Positions 34,019-44,100 of a DNA stretch of 50,338 bases are shown here, piece by piece (positions within the stretch are counted from its first letter, which is position 1; each line of letters begins with the position of its first letter). The stretch comes from Thalassospira profundimaris. Lineage in GTDB: Bacteria; Pseudomonadota; Alphaproteobacteria; Rhodospirillales; Thalassospiraceae. The notes under the pieces are model-generated. The model saw only the letters and a program-made list of their open reading frames with translations, made no database searches and had not been told where the DNA came from. The stretch covers positions 1-50,338 of the forward strand of contig NZ_JPWH01000031.1 of NCBI RefSeq assembly GCF_003326755.1. Direction: 5' to 3'. Both the position numbers and the translations under genes were made by a program.

Positions 34019-35025
34019 TGAACGCCATCAACCCGCTCTATAAAAACATCATGGCCCCGCTGGCGCGCTATTACGACGATCCGCAAACCGTCGAGGTACG
34101 GCTGAACCGCCCCGGCGAGATCATTGTGGACCGGCGCGGTGAAGGCAAAACCCGCATTTATGATGCCGCCCTTAGTCTCGCCGAAATCGAACGGATCTGT
34201 CGCAGTCTGGGCAACCAGCGTGGCCTGCCCTTTGATGGTGATACCCATCCCATTCTCTCGACCGCCCTTGAAGAAGGCCATCGTTTTGAATGTCTGGTCG
34301 GCCCATCTGTGCGAAGCGGGCTCAGCCTCGCCATTCGCTGCAAACATCCCTTCACCCCGGGCTGGGATCAGATTGTCCCGCCGGCCAGCAAGAATGCCGG
34401 CGCACCGCTCGAAGAAACCCTGCCCCTTCATCGCATCGCCTGCGAAACCGAAGTGCGCGATGTTCTGACCGAGGCGATGTTGAGTGCCAAGAACATCATG
34501 ATCTCGGGCGGCACCAATACCGGCAAAACCACCCTGCTTAACCTGCTGCTCTCAACGCTGGCCGATGACATTCGTGTCATTGCCCTGGAAGACACCATGG
34601 AGCTGGCCCTTGATCCCTTCTGGGATGGCAACGGGCTTTTGGCGGCGCGTGAAAGTTCCGCCACCACCGGCATGGTCGATTGGCGGATTCTGTTTGATCA
34701 CGTCAATCGCATCACGCCCGACCGGGTGCTGTTTGGCGAGATTTCCACCAAAAACGCCTTTGCCGCCCTGGGCACGCTCAATGCCGGCACCACCGGTGTC
34801 ACCTTCACCATTCATGCCACCAGCCCCAGACAGGCCATTCATCGCAAGTTCGATCAGAACATTGCCTGGGCAGGCATGAAGATGGACCGCATCCCGGAGT
34901 TCCTCACCGAGATGATTGATCTTGTCGTTCAGATCAAACGCGGGCCGGATGGCTTTCGCCGCATTACCGATCTCTGGCAGCCCGCCAATGACCATTACAT
35001 CCTCAAAGACGGGAGGGCGGCATGA
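34018..35025 (+). CDS. virB11: VirB11-type hexameric traffic ATPase
   Basis: A 335-residue secretion ATPase on the inner face of the membrane. Walker A MISGGTNTGKTTLLNLLL lies near residue 160-176; the Asp/Glu boxes read VIALEDTMEL and LFGEISTKNAFAAL, and the His box is TFTIHATSP. The open frame begins earlier, but ATG 34018 overlaps the preceding stop (TAATG) and gives the normal N-terminus. VirB11 switches the system between pilus assembly and DNA transfer. Confidence 0.95.
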   Translation: MNAINPLYKNIMAPLARYYDDPQTVEVRLNRPGEIIVDRRGEGKTRIYDAALSLAEIERICRSLGNQRGLPFDGDTHPILSTALEEGHRFECLVGPSVRSGLSLAIRCKHPFTPGWDQIVPPASKNAGAPLEETLPLHRIACETEVRDVLTEAMLSAKNIMISGGTNTGKTTLLNLLLSTLADDIRVIALEDTMELALDPFWDGNGLLAARESSATTGMVDWRILFDHVNRITPDRVLFGEISTKNAFAALGTLNAGTTGVTFTIHATSPRQAIHRKFDQNIAWAGMKMDRIPEFLTEMIDLVVQIKRGPDGFRRITDLWQPANDHYILKDGRAA

Positions 35026-35390
35026 AGAAGATATATTCCGTCTATTGCGCCCTGATGTGCCTGTTTGCCGGAATGTGGGCGCTGCTTGTCTTTCTGTCAG
35101 TTTATGTCCTGCTTTGGATGGCAGCAAGATGGCTTTTCCGGCCCGGCCATACCCTGCTTAAAGACCATCCGGGCCTTCTCGATGAATTCATTGCCTCCCG
35201 GGTGGCGATGGCACTTGTCGCCATGCTTCTTGGCGTTCTCGCGCTTGGCATTGCCCGCGATATGCCCGAACTGCTTCACCTTTCACGCATGATCCATATC
35301 GCAGCCCTGTTCAGCGCAGCCTGCTGTGCCCTGATGACAGCATCTGGCGATGTTGTTGCCGCGTCTCTGCCCCATAACGAGGGAGGGTAA
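35022..35390 (+). CDS. Small polytopic membrane protein before virD4
   Basis: A 122-residue protein with three hydrophobic segments (LFAGMWALLVFLSVYVLLWM, VAMALVAMLLGVLALGIA, IAALFSAACCALMTAS). Not recognised. It overlaps virB11 by four bases and lies six bases before virD4, so it is probably part of the coupling-protein module, possibly a partner like TraJ-type small membrane proteins; this is speculative. Confidence 0.7.
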   Translation: MKKIYSVYCALMCLFAGMWALLVFLSVYVLLWMAARWLFRPGHTLLKDHPGLLDEFIASRVAMALVAMLLGVLALGIARDMPELLHLSRMIHIAALFSAACCALMTASGDVVAASLPHNEGG

Positions 35391-35395
35391 CAATC

Positions 35396-37282
35396 ATGAC
35401 CGCAAAACTTTATCATTTTGCCATGTTCGTCGTCGTCCTTGGCATGCTGGCCGGCGTCATTGCCGACTGGCATGTTGTGGTCGGCTTTGATCCGCGCCAT
35501 CTCGACTGGTGGCAATGGCTTTATGCCACCCTCATTCATCCCGCCGGTCTACCCGACAATATGCAAAACCCGGCCCTGGTCATTCTCGGCTCCGGCATGC
35601 TGGTCTTAATTGTGCTGGCCATCTTCTCGGCCCGGGCGCGCAACGATACCGTCTCGGGGACACGCAAGGGCAAGGAGCTGCATGGCTCGGCCCGCTGGGC
35701 GACCTGGCGCGATGTTAAAAAGGCCCGCTTGCTCACCGCCAAAGGGGTGGTGATTGGCGGCTTTCCGCGTTTTTTTGGCAAGGTACGTGAACTGCGCCAT
35801 CACGGTCCCGAACATGTGCTGGCCTTTGCCCCGACGCGCAGCGGTAAAGGGGTCAGCATTATTCTCCCCACCCTGCTGTCATGGCCCGAAAGTGCTTTGG
35901 TTCTCGACATCAAGGGCGAGAACTATGCCAAGACCGCCGGCTGGAACCGCGATCAGGGCAAAACCGTGCTGCGCTTTGATCCCAGCAATCCCAACCGTGA
36001 TGAAACGGTGCGCTTTAATCCACTCGCCGAAATCCGCATCAACAGCCGACGTGACATCGCCGATTGCCAGAACATTGCCAATATGGTGGTCGACCCCGAC
36101 GGCAAGGGCATTGCCGGCAATTACTGGCGCGAGGAAGGCTGGGGCTGGCTTTCCGTCGTACTGCTCCATGTTTGCTACAAGGTGCAAAAGGAACAGCATC
36201 GCACCGCCAATTTTGATGATGTGAATATCTTTCTCTCAGGTATTAGCACCGTCGCCCCGCCCGACGGAGCGGTTGAGAGTGACGAGGACGATCCAACACC
36301 CTCCTCCCCATCCTCCTCGAACGGCGAAGACATGGATGCCGAAGACAACTTCGTCGCCATTTTGCAATCCATGGCCGCCTATGACCATGGCTTTGCCCAT
36401 GTCAACAAGGAGGTCAAACGCGGGGCCAACAGCATGGCGATCAAGGCCCCGCAGGAACGCTCCGGGGTTCATTCCAATGCCAAAACCCAGCTGACCCTGT
36501 ATGCCGATCCCATCATTGCCGAAAACACCGCGATCAGTGATTTTCGCCTTGATGATCTGATGAATGGCGAAAAGCCCACCATGCTTTACCTGGTGTTCTC
36601 GCCCGCCGACAAGGACCGGCTGATCCCGCTGATCCGCATCATGATGAACCTGTTCATGCGCCGCCTGACGGAAAAGATGGAGTTTGGCGATGGCGAGCAA
36701 AAGCAAGGGTACAAACACCGCCTGTTGCTGATGCTCGACGAGTTCCCGTCGCTTGGCAAGCTCGAGATCTTTGAAGAGGCCCTGGCCTTCATGGCGGGCT
36801 ATGGCATCAAGGCCTACATCATCATTCAGAATATCGAGCAGCTTTATAAAAAATACGGCAAGGATGAATCGATCTTTGCCAACTGCCATGTCCGCATTGC
36901 CTTTACGCCCAACAAACTGCCAACCGCCGAGTTGCTGTCAAAGCTGGCCGGTAAACAGACCATTGTTCAGCGCAAACATTCGCGCTCGGGCAAGCCCGGA
37001 TCGCAAGGATCCCACTCGGAAAACCTTCAGGAAGTCTCGCGCGATCTTCTGACCGCCGATGAAATCATGCGGCTGCGCATGATCGATGTGGACCCCGACG
37101 GCAAAAAGAAACCGCACCCTGGCGATGCCCTGATCTTTGTTGGCGGTCGCCCGCCCATTCTGGGACGACAGAAGCTCTATTTTCTCGATCCGGTTTTGCG
37201 CACCCGAAGCAAGGTCCGTCCGCCCAAAATGGCGCAAACCCCTCCCCCGTCCAGCCCTCAAAAGGAGACTTCCCATGTCTGA
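35396..37282 (+). CDS. virD4: VirD4/TraG-type coupling protein
   Basis: A 628-residue coupling ATPase that brings the relaxase-DNA complex to the secretion channel. Two N-terminal membrane segments (about residues 6-24 and 60-80) precede Walker A LAFAPTRSGKGVSIILPT near 145 and VLDIKGENYAKTAGWNR. Walker B LLLMLDEFPSLGKLEIF lies near 442-458, followed by the TraG motif AYIIIQNIEQLYKKYG. An acidic, Ser-rich stretch (ESDEDDPTPSSPSSSNGEDM, about residues 296-315) interrupts the all-alpha region. It overlaps the next gene by eight bases. Confidence 0.95.
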   Translation: MTAKLYHFAMFVVVLGMLAGVIADWHVVVGFDPRHLDWWQWLYATLIHPAGLPDNMQNPALVILGSGMLVLIVLAIFSARARNDTVSGTRKGKELHGSARWATWRDVKKARLLTAKGVVIGGFPRFFGKVRELRHHGPEHVLAFAPTRSGKGVSIILPTLLSWPESALVLDIKGENYAKTAGWNRDQGKTVLRFDPSNPNRDETVRFNPLAEIRINSRRDIADCQNIANMVVDPDGKGIAGNYWREEGWGWLSVVLLHVCYKVQKEQHRTANFDDVNIFLSGISTVAPPDGAVESDEDDPTPSSPSSSNGEDMDAEDNFVAILQSMAAYDHGFAHVNKEVKRGANSMAIKAPQERSGVHSNAKTQLTLYADPIIAENTAISDFRLDDLMNGEKPTMLYLVFSPADKDRLIPLIRIMMNLFMRRLTEKMEFGDGEQKQGYKHRLLLMLDEFPSLGKLEIFEEALAFMAGYGIKAYIIIQNIEQLYKKYGKDESIFANCHVRIAFTPNKLPTAELLSKLAGKQTIVQRKHSRSGKPGSQGSHSENLQEVSRDLLTADEIMRLRMIDVDPDGKKKPHPGDALIFVGGRPPILGRQKLYFLDPVLRTRSKVRPPKMAQTPPPSSPQKETSHV

Positions 37283-37637
37283 CACACCCAAAATCTACCT
37301 GGTTAAAACCGGAGAGACCGGCCCCAACATCGACACTGATGCCAATGCCAACGTCACCGCGAGCGCCAATGCTCACCTCTCCGAGGCCGACTATCTCAAG
37401 CTCGCGACCGAAAGTGTCACCCGCGCGGGCGAAAACGGCCCGCTCAGTGTGGATCCCGACGTTGCCGAGGACATGGGGGCATTTTGGGAAACCGGCCTGT
37501 CCGATCAGGACGCGCTCGACAGTCATTTTGACGGGCTTGATCCGACCGGGGATGGCGATCCCAACGGCGATAATGATCCCGGCGGGAATGACAATGCACG
37601 CCGGAATGACGCTCTCGATGGAGGGCGCGGCAAATGA
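37275..37637 (+). CDS. Small acidic protein between virD4 and the primase gene
   Basis: A 120-residue acidic protein not recognised. The start at 37275 has AAAGGAG at 37261-37267; the longer frame from 37137 runs inside virD4 and is rejected. Residues 1-80 look folded (LSEADYLKLATESVTRAGE); the tail is rich in Asp, Gly and Asn (GDGDPNGDNDPGGNDNARRN). It overlaps both neighbours, so it is translationally coupled. Acidic proteins here could mimic DNA or serve as a relaxosome adaptor, but nothing shows this. Confidence 0.65.
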   Translation: MSDTPKIYLVKTGETGPNIDTDANANVTASANAHLSEADYLKLATESVTRAGENGPLSVDPDVAEDMGAFWETGLSDQDALDSHFDGLDPTGDGDPNGDNDPGGNDNARRNDALDGGRGK

Positions 37638-40600
37638 GCGAGAAAAAATCCTATCGCGACCAGGTGGTCGAAGAATTGCTCACCCACATCGAAGCCGGCA
37701 CCGCCCCCTGGCAAAAGCCCTGGGACCCGGGCAAAGTCCGCCTTGGGCCGTTCAATCCGGTCTCGGGGGCCAATTATCGCGGCATCAATGCGTTGTGGCT
37801 GGAGCTGCGCGGCCATGAAGACCCGCGCTGGATGACCTATCGCCAGGCCACCCAACACAATGCCCAGGTGCGCAAGGGCGAAAAAGGCACCAAAATCGAA
37901 TACTGGAAATGGACCGACAAACGCCCCGTGCTTGATGAGGACGGCAAGCCGGTCCTTGATGACAACGGCAAGGTCAAAAACCGCGAAGTCCGTCTTGATC
38001 GTCCCCAGGTCTTTCATGCTGTGGTCTTTAACGCCGAACAGATCGACGGGCTGGCCCCGTGGATTGCCCCGGAACCGACCTTCGAGCCGGTGGAACGGGC
38101 CGAGGAATTATTGCGCCAGGGCGAAGTGCCAATCTTTCATGATCAGCGGGACCGGGCCTTTTACCGTCCGATGAGCGATGAAATTCATCTGCCGCCGCAA
38201 GATGCCTTTGGCAGCCCATATGACTATTACGCAACCGCGCTTCATGAGCTTGGCCATGCCACCGGCCATCAAAACCGCATGGCCCGCGAGTTTGGCCCGT
38301 TTGGCTCGGAAACCTATGCCAAAGAAGAACTGCGCGCCGAGATTGGCAGCTACATGCTGAGCACCGAACTGGGGCTCGGCCATTATCCAGAGCGCCATGC
38401 CGCCTATGTTGGCAGCTGGATGAAGGCGATCAAAGAAGATCGCAACGTTCTCTTCACCGCCGCGCGCGATGCCGAAAACATCAAAAGCTGGATCATGGAA
38501 CCGGGACGGCGCGAGCAGCTCAAACCGGTTCTGGCGCAAGACAAGCGCAAGGAGGCCGCCAACATGGTCACGAAAAACAGGATTGTACCCGAACACAACG
38601 AAGACATCCCCGGCTGGAATGAAAAAGAGGTCAAACAGAACTGGATGCTGCATGCTGGCCGGCTTGAAAACATGATCAACATGGATATCGAAAGAATGAT
38701 CGAGGCCAAAAACGCCTTTGATCAGATCGATATCGTCGGACAAGGCTCTGACGATCCGGCCCTTCGCGAACGCGCAACACGGTACGAACAAAAAGCCTTT
38801 GCCCTCATGGCCAAACCGGCAGAGTCCTCCTCGCGGTGCGCCGAACTGCTTTCGGTGATGTATGACGCCCATCCTGATCAGGATCATTTTAAACCGCGTC
38901 GTCCTGACTGGTTCATTCCTGCCGAACAACGCACAAACGATCTGGCCAAAAGCCTTGGCACGGATCCGGCACAGGGGGTTGCGGATCGGGTCTTTGAGCG
39001 GCAGGCGGAAAACACGGCGGTCAAGATCAAATCGGACTGGATGCTGCATGCCGCCCGTCTTGACGGTCTGCCCGATGCCGAGGCCCGGGCCTTGAATGAC
39101 GCAAAGGGGTCTTTCCAACGCATCGATGTCTGGTGGCAATATTCTGATGATCCCGACAAGAAAGAACGGTCTTTTAACCAGGAACGGGAAACCTTCTCGA
39201 CGATGGCCGACCTTGCAGGCCGCTCAGCCAAACATGCCGAACTGCTCTCGGCCATGTATGACGCCCATCGCGATCAGGACTATTTTAAGCCGCTCCGCCC
39301 GCAATGGTTCGTGCCGGAAGAAAACCGCACCAGTGATCTGGTCAAAAGTCTTGGGGCTGATCCGGGACAGACGATGGCGGAGCGGTTCATCGCCGAGCAA
39401 AAACAGGCCCGGCAGGAAAGCCGGGCGGCGGTGCTGGAAGGTATAGCGGCACCTGCCCCCCGTCTCAAAGAAGCTGAGGCAAATGATCTCGCCCCGGGGA
39501 CAGAACCAAATACCTCGAAGAAACGTCATTATCTCAACGTGCCTTACAGCGAGAAGAACGATGCCAAGGCGCTCGGGGCCAAGTGGGATCGCCGCGCCAA
39601 GTCCTGGTATGTGCGCGACGATGCCGATCTCAAGCCCTTTGCGCGCTGGAACGAAGCAACAACCAAACAGCCACAATCGCGGATGCGGCCAGAAGAAGAG
39701 TTTGCTCTCGCCTGTCGGGAAAACGGGCTGGTGATTGATGGCCCGCCGACCATGGATGGCAAATGGCACCGGGTCGCGGTTGAAGGCGACCGCAAGGGCC
39801 AGAAAAGCGGCTCCTATCGCGGCTTTATCGAGGGCATTCCGGCGGGCAATATCGTCAATTACAAATCCGGCAACGAGGCACTTAAATGGGTCAGCTCAGC
39901 CGCCGAGCGCAACCCCGCCGAGATTGAACGCAGCAAGGCCGAAGCCGCTGCGCGCAAGGCGCAGATGGAAGAAAACCTCAAGGCGCAATACAAGCAGGTG
40001 GCCAAACGCGCCTATGCCATGGTGCAGGGCGCGGATACGGCCAGCAGTGATCACGTTTATCTGCAACGCAAACAGGTAAGCGGCGAAACGCTAAAAGAAG
40101 ACATTCACAACAATCTGTTGATGCCGATGACAAATGCCAAAGGCTTCATCGAGAATGTCCAGGTCATCACGCCCGATGGCAGCAAACGGTTCCTCAAGGA
40201 TGGGCGCAAAACCGGGTTGATGCACATGATCCCGGGCACCAACAAAAACAGCACAGGCCCGATCCTGATTGCCGAAGGCTATGCCACCGGCAAAAGCCTG
40301 AACATGGCCACCGGCCATCAAACCGCCATTGCCATGGATAGCGGCAACCTCGCCCCGGTCGCCGAAGCCCTGCAAAAGGCTTTCCCCGACCGGCCTTTGA
40401 TCCTTGCCGCCGATGATGATCATGGGGTGGAAGCCAAACAGGGCGTTAATCCCGGCCTCAAGGGGGCCGAACGGGCGGCAGCACTGGTCGATGCGGCCAT
40501 CATCCGACCCAACCTCTCCCCGGTCGAGAAACAGGCCGGGCTGACCGACTTTAACGATCTGCATGGGACGCGCGGCATGGAGAGCTTCGCCAAAACCGTC

Positions 40601-40699
40601 AAACAGCAGATCAAGGAACTGGGCCTTGCGCAGAAGGTGCAAAAAACCCGGTCCCTGCCCGCGCCCAAACAGCAGCAGCGTCAGCAAGTGGCGATGTGA
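37634..40699 (+). CDS. ArdC/TraC-type antirestriction-primase with zincin and Toprim domains
   Basis: A 1021-residue multidomain protein. Residues 1-150 form the ArdC single-strand-DNA-binding domain (YRDQVVEELLTHIEAGTAPW); a zincin-like metallopeptidase follows with HELGHATGH at 204-212 and a Glu-bearing EELRAEIGSYMLS. Residues about 333-590 hold a tandem duplication. A short DUF5710-like stretch follows (LNVPYSEKNDAKALGAKWD). The C-terminal Toprim primase domain has the key Glu in GPILIAEGYATGKSL near 876 and Asp pairs in LILAADDDHG. Such proteins are sent with the DNA strand, help avoid restriction and prime synthesis in the recipient. The gene is coupled to its upstream neighbour by ATGA. 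Confidence 0.9.
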   Translation: MSEKKSYRDQVVEELLTHIEAGTAPWQKPWDPGKVRLGPFNPVSGANYRGINALWLELRGHEDPRWMTYRQATQHNAQVRKGEKGTKIEYWKWTDKRPVLDEDGKPVLDDNGKVKNREVRLDRPQVFHAVVFNAEQIDGLAPWIAPEPTFEPVERAEELLRQGEVPIFHDQRDRAFYRPMSDEIHLPPQDAFGSPYDYYATALHELGHATGHQNRMAREFGPFGSETYAKEELRAEIGSYMLSTELGLGHYPERHAAYVGSWMKAIKEDRNVLFTAARDAENIKSWIMEPGRREQLKPVLAQDKRKEAANMVTKNRIVPEHNEDIPGWNEKEVKQNWMLHAGRLENMINMDIERMIEAKNAFDQIDIVGQGSDDPALRERATRYEQKAFALMAKPAESSSRCAELLSVMYDAHPDQDHFKPRRPDWFIPAEQRTNDLAKSLGTDPAQGVADRVFERQAENTAVKIKSDWMLHAARLDGLPDAEARALNDAKGSFQRIDVWWQYSDDPDKKERSFNQERETFSTMADLAGRSAKHAELLSAMYDAHRDQDYFKPLRPQWFVPEENRTSDLVKSLGADPGQTMAERFIAEQKQARQESRAAVLEGIAAPAPRLKEAEANDLAPGTEPNTSKKRHYLNVPYSEKNDAKALGAKWDRRAKSWYVRDDADLKPFARWNEATTKQPQSRMRPEEEFALACRENGLVIDGPPTMDGKWHRVAVEGDRKGQKSGSYRGFIEGIPAGNIVNYKSGNEALKWVSSAAERNPAEIERSKAEAAARKAQMEENLKAQYKQVAKRAYAMVQGADTASSDHVYLQRKQVSGETLKEDIHNNLLMPMTNAKGFIENVQVITPDGSKRFLKDGRKTGLMHMIPGTNKNSTGPILIAEGYATGKSLNMATGHQTAIAMDSGNLAPVAEALQKAFPDRPLILAADDDHGVEAKQGVNPGLKGAERAAALVDAAIIRPNLSPVEKQAGLTDFNDLHGTRGMESFAKTVKQQIKELGLAQKVQKTRSLPAPKQQQRQQVAM
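38631..39410 (+). repeat. Tandem duplication of a ~130-residue module inside the primase gene
   Basis: Two diverged in-frame copies with a period of about 390 bp. Copy 1 starts near residue 333 (WMLHAGRLENMINMDIERM), copy 2 near 463 (WMLHAARLDGLPDAEARAL). Both share CAELLSVMYDAHPDQDHFKP / HAELLSAMYDAHRDQDYFKP and end with a DWFIPAEQRTNDL / QWFVPEENRTSDL motif followed by KSLG-D-P. The module is of unknown function. Confidence 0.85.
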
Positions 40700-40711
40700 T
40701 CGTCAATTGGC

Positions 40712-40743
40712 ATGACCGGCAGCGCAGGGACGTTGCCGGTCAT
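40712..40743. other. Inverted repeat before the relaxosome gene, candidate oriT element
   Basis: Perfect 10-bp arms ATGACCGGCA (40712-40721) and TGCCGGTCAT (40734-40743) with a 12-nt spacer in the only sizeable gap of the relaxase region. In RP4-type systems TraJ binds an inverted repeat next to the nick site, close to its own gene; this repeat lies 36 bp before a TraJ/MobC-like gene. No YATCCTGY nick sequence is visible, and it could also be a terminator or operator. Confidence 0.45.
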
Positions 40744-40778
40744 CTCGCTTCGTTTCTCTCACGACAAAGAACGACCTC

Positions 40779-41138
40779 ATGGCCACCACCCGCAACCTGG
40801 TTAAAACCTATCTCGACCCCGCCGAACTGGCCCGTCTCGACACCCTGACCGGCCAACTCCGTCTCAGCCGGTCGGAACTGCTCCGCCGTCTGATCGTCGG
40901 TACACGCTTGCCCAATGCCCGCGACTTTGCCGCCTCCGAGGCCATTCTCGATCTGCTCAAAATCAATGCCGATCAGGCGCGCCTTGGCAATCTGTTCAAG
41001 CTGGCACTCGATGAACCGCTCAGTGCCGATCTCTTGGCCAGGTTTGATCAGCTGATCATCGAGATCGAGGGGACGCAAAATGCGTTAAAAGACCTGGTGC
41101 GACAGATTGACCACTCTATCCGGCACAAAACCTCATGA
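40779..41138 (+). CDS. TraJ/MobC-like relaxosome accessory protein
   Basis: A 119-residue protein with an N-terminal ribbon-helix-helix (VKTYLDPAELARLDTLTGQL, SRSELLRRLIVG) and a helical C-terminus (LADLLARFDQLIIEIEGTQNA-type heptads). Ribbon-helix-helix proteins directly before a MOBP relaxase gene bind oriT and load the relaxase. It overlaps the relaxase gene by four bases (ATGA). Whether it is TraJ or MobC by descent cannot be told here. Confidence 0.8.
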   Translation: MATTRNLVKTYLDPAELARLDTLTGQLRLSRSELLRRLIVGTRLPNARDFAASEAILDLLKINADQARLGNLFKLALDEPLSADLLARFDQLIIEIEGTQNALKDLVRQIDHSIRHKTS

Positions 41139-44100
41139 TCGCCAAGAAGATCCCCAAAGACCCGAATGTCGCCGATAATTACAAGGAACTGGCGCATTAT
41201 ATCGCAGCGGCCAAGGAACCCGGGGAGAAGCTCGACAGATTCTGGATTGCCAATTGCGGCGCTGGCGAAAAGCGCGAGGATCTTGATCTCGCGCTCGTCG
41301 AAATTGACGCGGTTCGGCGTTTGAAGCCTGACGTCAAGGACAAGTCCTACCACATGATTGTTTCTTTCCGCCCCGGGGAGAAAGAAAGACTGTCTGAACA
41401 GGACCTCAAGGACATTGCAACGGCCTATGCCAAGGGACTTGGCTTTGCCGAGCATCAATATGTCGCCGGCACCCATATCAATACCGACAATTTCCATATG
41501 CACATTGCCTTTAACCGGGTGCATCCAGAAACGCTCCGGCTCGTTACCCCCTTTCGCGATTACAAAGTTCTGGATCTGATCTCACGCCAGCTTGAAAAGA
41601 AATATGGCCTGTTTGTTGATAACGGCATGGCACAACGCAAAGACAATAGTGCCAAACTCTCCCCTTCCGCCCGCGATTATGAATCCCAAACCTGGCAGGA
41701 AAGTTTCCAAAACCACGTGCTTGGCCATCGTGACGATATTTTGAAAGAAACGGCAGAAGCAAAGAACTGGCCGGAACTACATGACGTTCTTGCTGAATAC
41801 GACATCAGGATCAAAAAGCGCGGTAATGGTTTTGTTCTGATGGGGCCGGATAGTCAGGGCATGAAAGCGTCGGCGCTGGATCGTTCCATGAGCAAAGCCG
41901 CTCTTGAAAAGAAGCTCGGGCAGTTCAAGCCACCGGTCGAGGAACAGGGACCTAATAAGGAAAAACAGGCGCGGCCCAAACGCCGTTATAAAAACCGGCC
42001 CACCTTGCGCCATCCTGCCATGCCGCCGCTCTGGCGCAAATATCTTGGCACCCGCAAGCTGGTCCCGACCCACAGCACCTTACTCGGTCGATCCCTCTCG
42101 AACTGGAAACTGTTTCTGATCAGTGAGGCTTATCGCGATCCGCTGGCCATGGTGTTCCTGATTGCTCAGCAGGAACTGCTTCACCTGGTGTTTGGTAATG
42201 ACAGGCCCACACCGGTCACAAAGCTGGCCAACCCGGCACTGAAAGCCTGGAAAGAAGCCGGGAACTGGGCCAAGGCCAAATCGCTGTCCTGGCTGTCAGA
42301 GACCCGCTCGACCGGTCGGGGCTGTCGCATGGATGAAGACGGCAACCTTCTGGTGCCGTTCAGGGACCGCAATGGTCATTTGCAGGCCGTGAGGCTCTAT
42401 TCCCCCGACGGCAAAAGCCTGGACATTGGCAATGAACGCGCACGTGGGTTGGTGCATCTTATTGATCCCCGAAAGCAGATCGACAAAGGCCCAGTGATCT
42501 TTACCGCCGATTACGCCGATGCCGTTAAAATCCATGATGCGATACGGCGTCCCGTAATTGTTCTGGCCAATCCCGATGACATGCGCCAGGTGCTTAAAGA
42601 GCATCAACGGAAATACCCGGACGGCAAGGCGATCATTGCCGATCCAGATATACCCCGCCAACCCAATGTGCCGATTGTGTCGCTGCCCGATCAGGATGAT
42701 GCCACCGACATTCGCCGTGCCTTCGCTCAAGCGACTAATGACAAAGCCTTCATGGTCTGGGATGCCTGCACCGACTGGGCCAAACCAAAAAATTCAGCCT
42801 GGCTGGAAGCCACCGGCCTGCGCGGCTATGGTGTCAAGCTGACAGACAAAGGCAACATTTCCGTACCGCTGCGCGACCGCTCCGGCCGTATTGAAAATGT
42901 CATGCTGATCGACAAACAGGGCCGCCAAAGCCTGGTGCAGGATACCCCGTCCGATCAGATGCTGATGCACAGGATTGATCCGCAAAGACGCCGGGACAAA
43001 GATACACTGATCATTGCCCGGGATTACGCCGATGCGGCAGCCCTGCATCGGGCAACAAACTGCCCGGTGATGGTGCCCGCCAGACCGGCGGACTGGGCGG
43101 ATCTGGCCCGCGAAATGCGCGAGAAAAATAACGACACTGAAATCATCGTGGCACTCGGCGCAACAGAACAGCCCGACGACAGCGAGAAAGCGGCAAAACT
43201 CGGTGCGCAGATCGTCCGGCCAGAAAAGGCGTCCTCATTCAAGGACTATGCACGCAATAGATCTACGCGGAATGCGGCCCAACTAATGGAACTGGGGCGC
43301 GCTCCTTACAATTTTGATCCCGGGAAATCACAATCGAGCTTTGTGAAGCTACAAAACACTGACGGGTCCGAACGCACTCTTTGGGGGGTCGATATTGCTG
43401 ATTGTGTCAGACAATCCGGTGCCGCCAAAGACGACTGGATCATGCTTGAAATTGCCGAAAAGAAGAAAGTCCAGGTAAAGGAACGTTATCGCGACGAGAA
43501 GGGTCTTTGGCAAAGCCGGAGCATCGAGACGCACCGCAATGTCTGGAAAGCTGACATTGTGCCAGATCCTGCTGCGGCCCCTACCATGACCACCCTGCGC
43601 AACGAACTGGCCCAGCCGGTCGGGGATGATGCATGGCTTGTCTGGCAAAACGCATCCACACCCGACAAGAAAACCATCGCGGCACGGCCAGAGATGGGAT
43701 CAGCCACAGCTTGGGCGGGGTATCGTCTAGACCAAGACGGCAAGGTTCTTGTGCCACTCAAGGACAGCGGAAATCGCCTCTGTGCGATATACCAAATGGA
43801 TCAAGACGGATCAGGTGAAATGCTGACCGGGCCAGGTGATGACAAAGGGCTGCATCATATCGTCGGGGGCAGACTCTCCAAAAATTCGAAAGAGCCAGTT
43901 CTAATTGCCGATGACTTTATCAGCGCGATTGAGCTGAACCGTCTGACGGGAAAAGCGGTGGTCTGGGCGGTAAAGGCAGAAAACCTGAAGGCTGTGGCTG
44001 AGACATTGCGACGATTTAACCCCAAGCGCGAAATCGTTGTTGCGGCAACGGATGCGCATATGACCAAGGAAAACCGACCGATGGCGTTGGCGAAAGAGGC

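Noticed and set aside
38108..39139. 343-codon minus-strand open frame in the primase gene
   Set aside because: Shadow of the primase gene, whose domains are clear on the plus strand.
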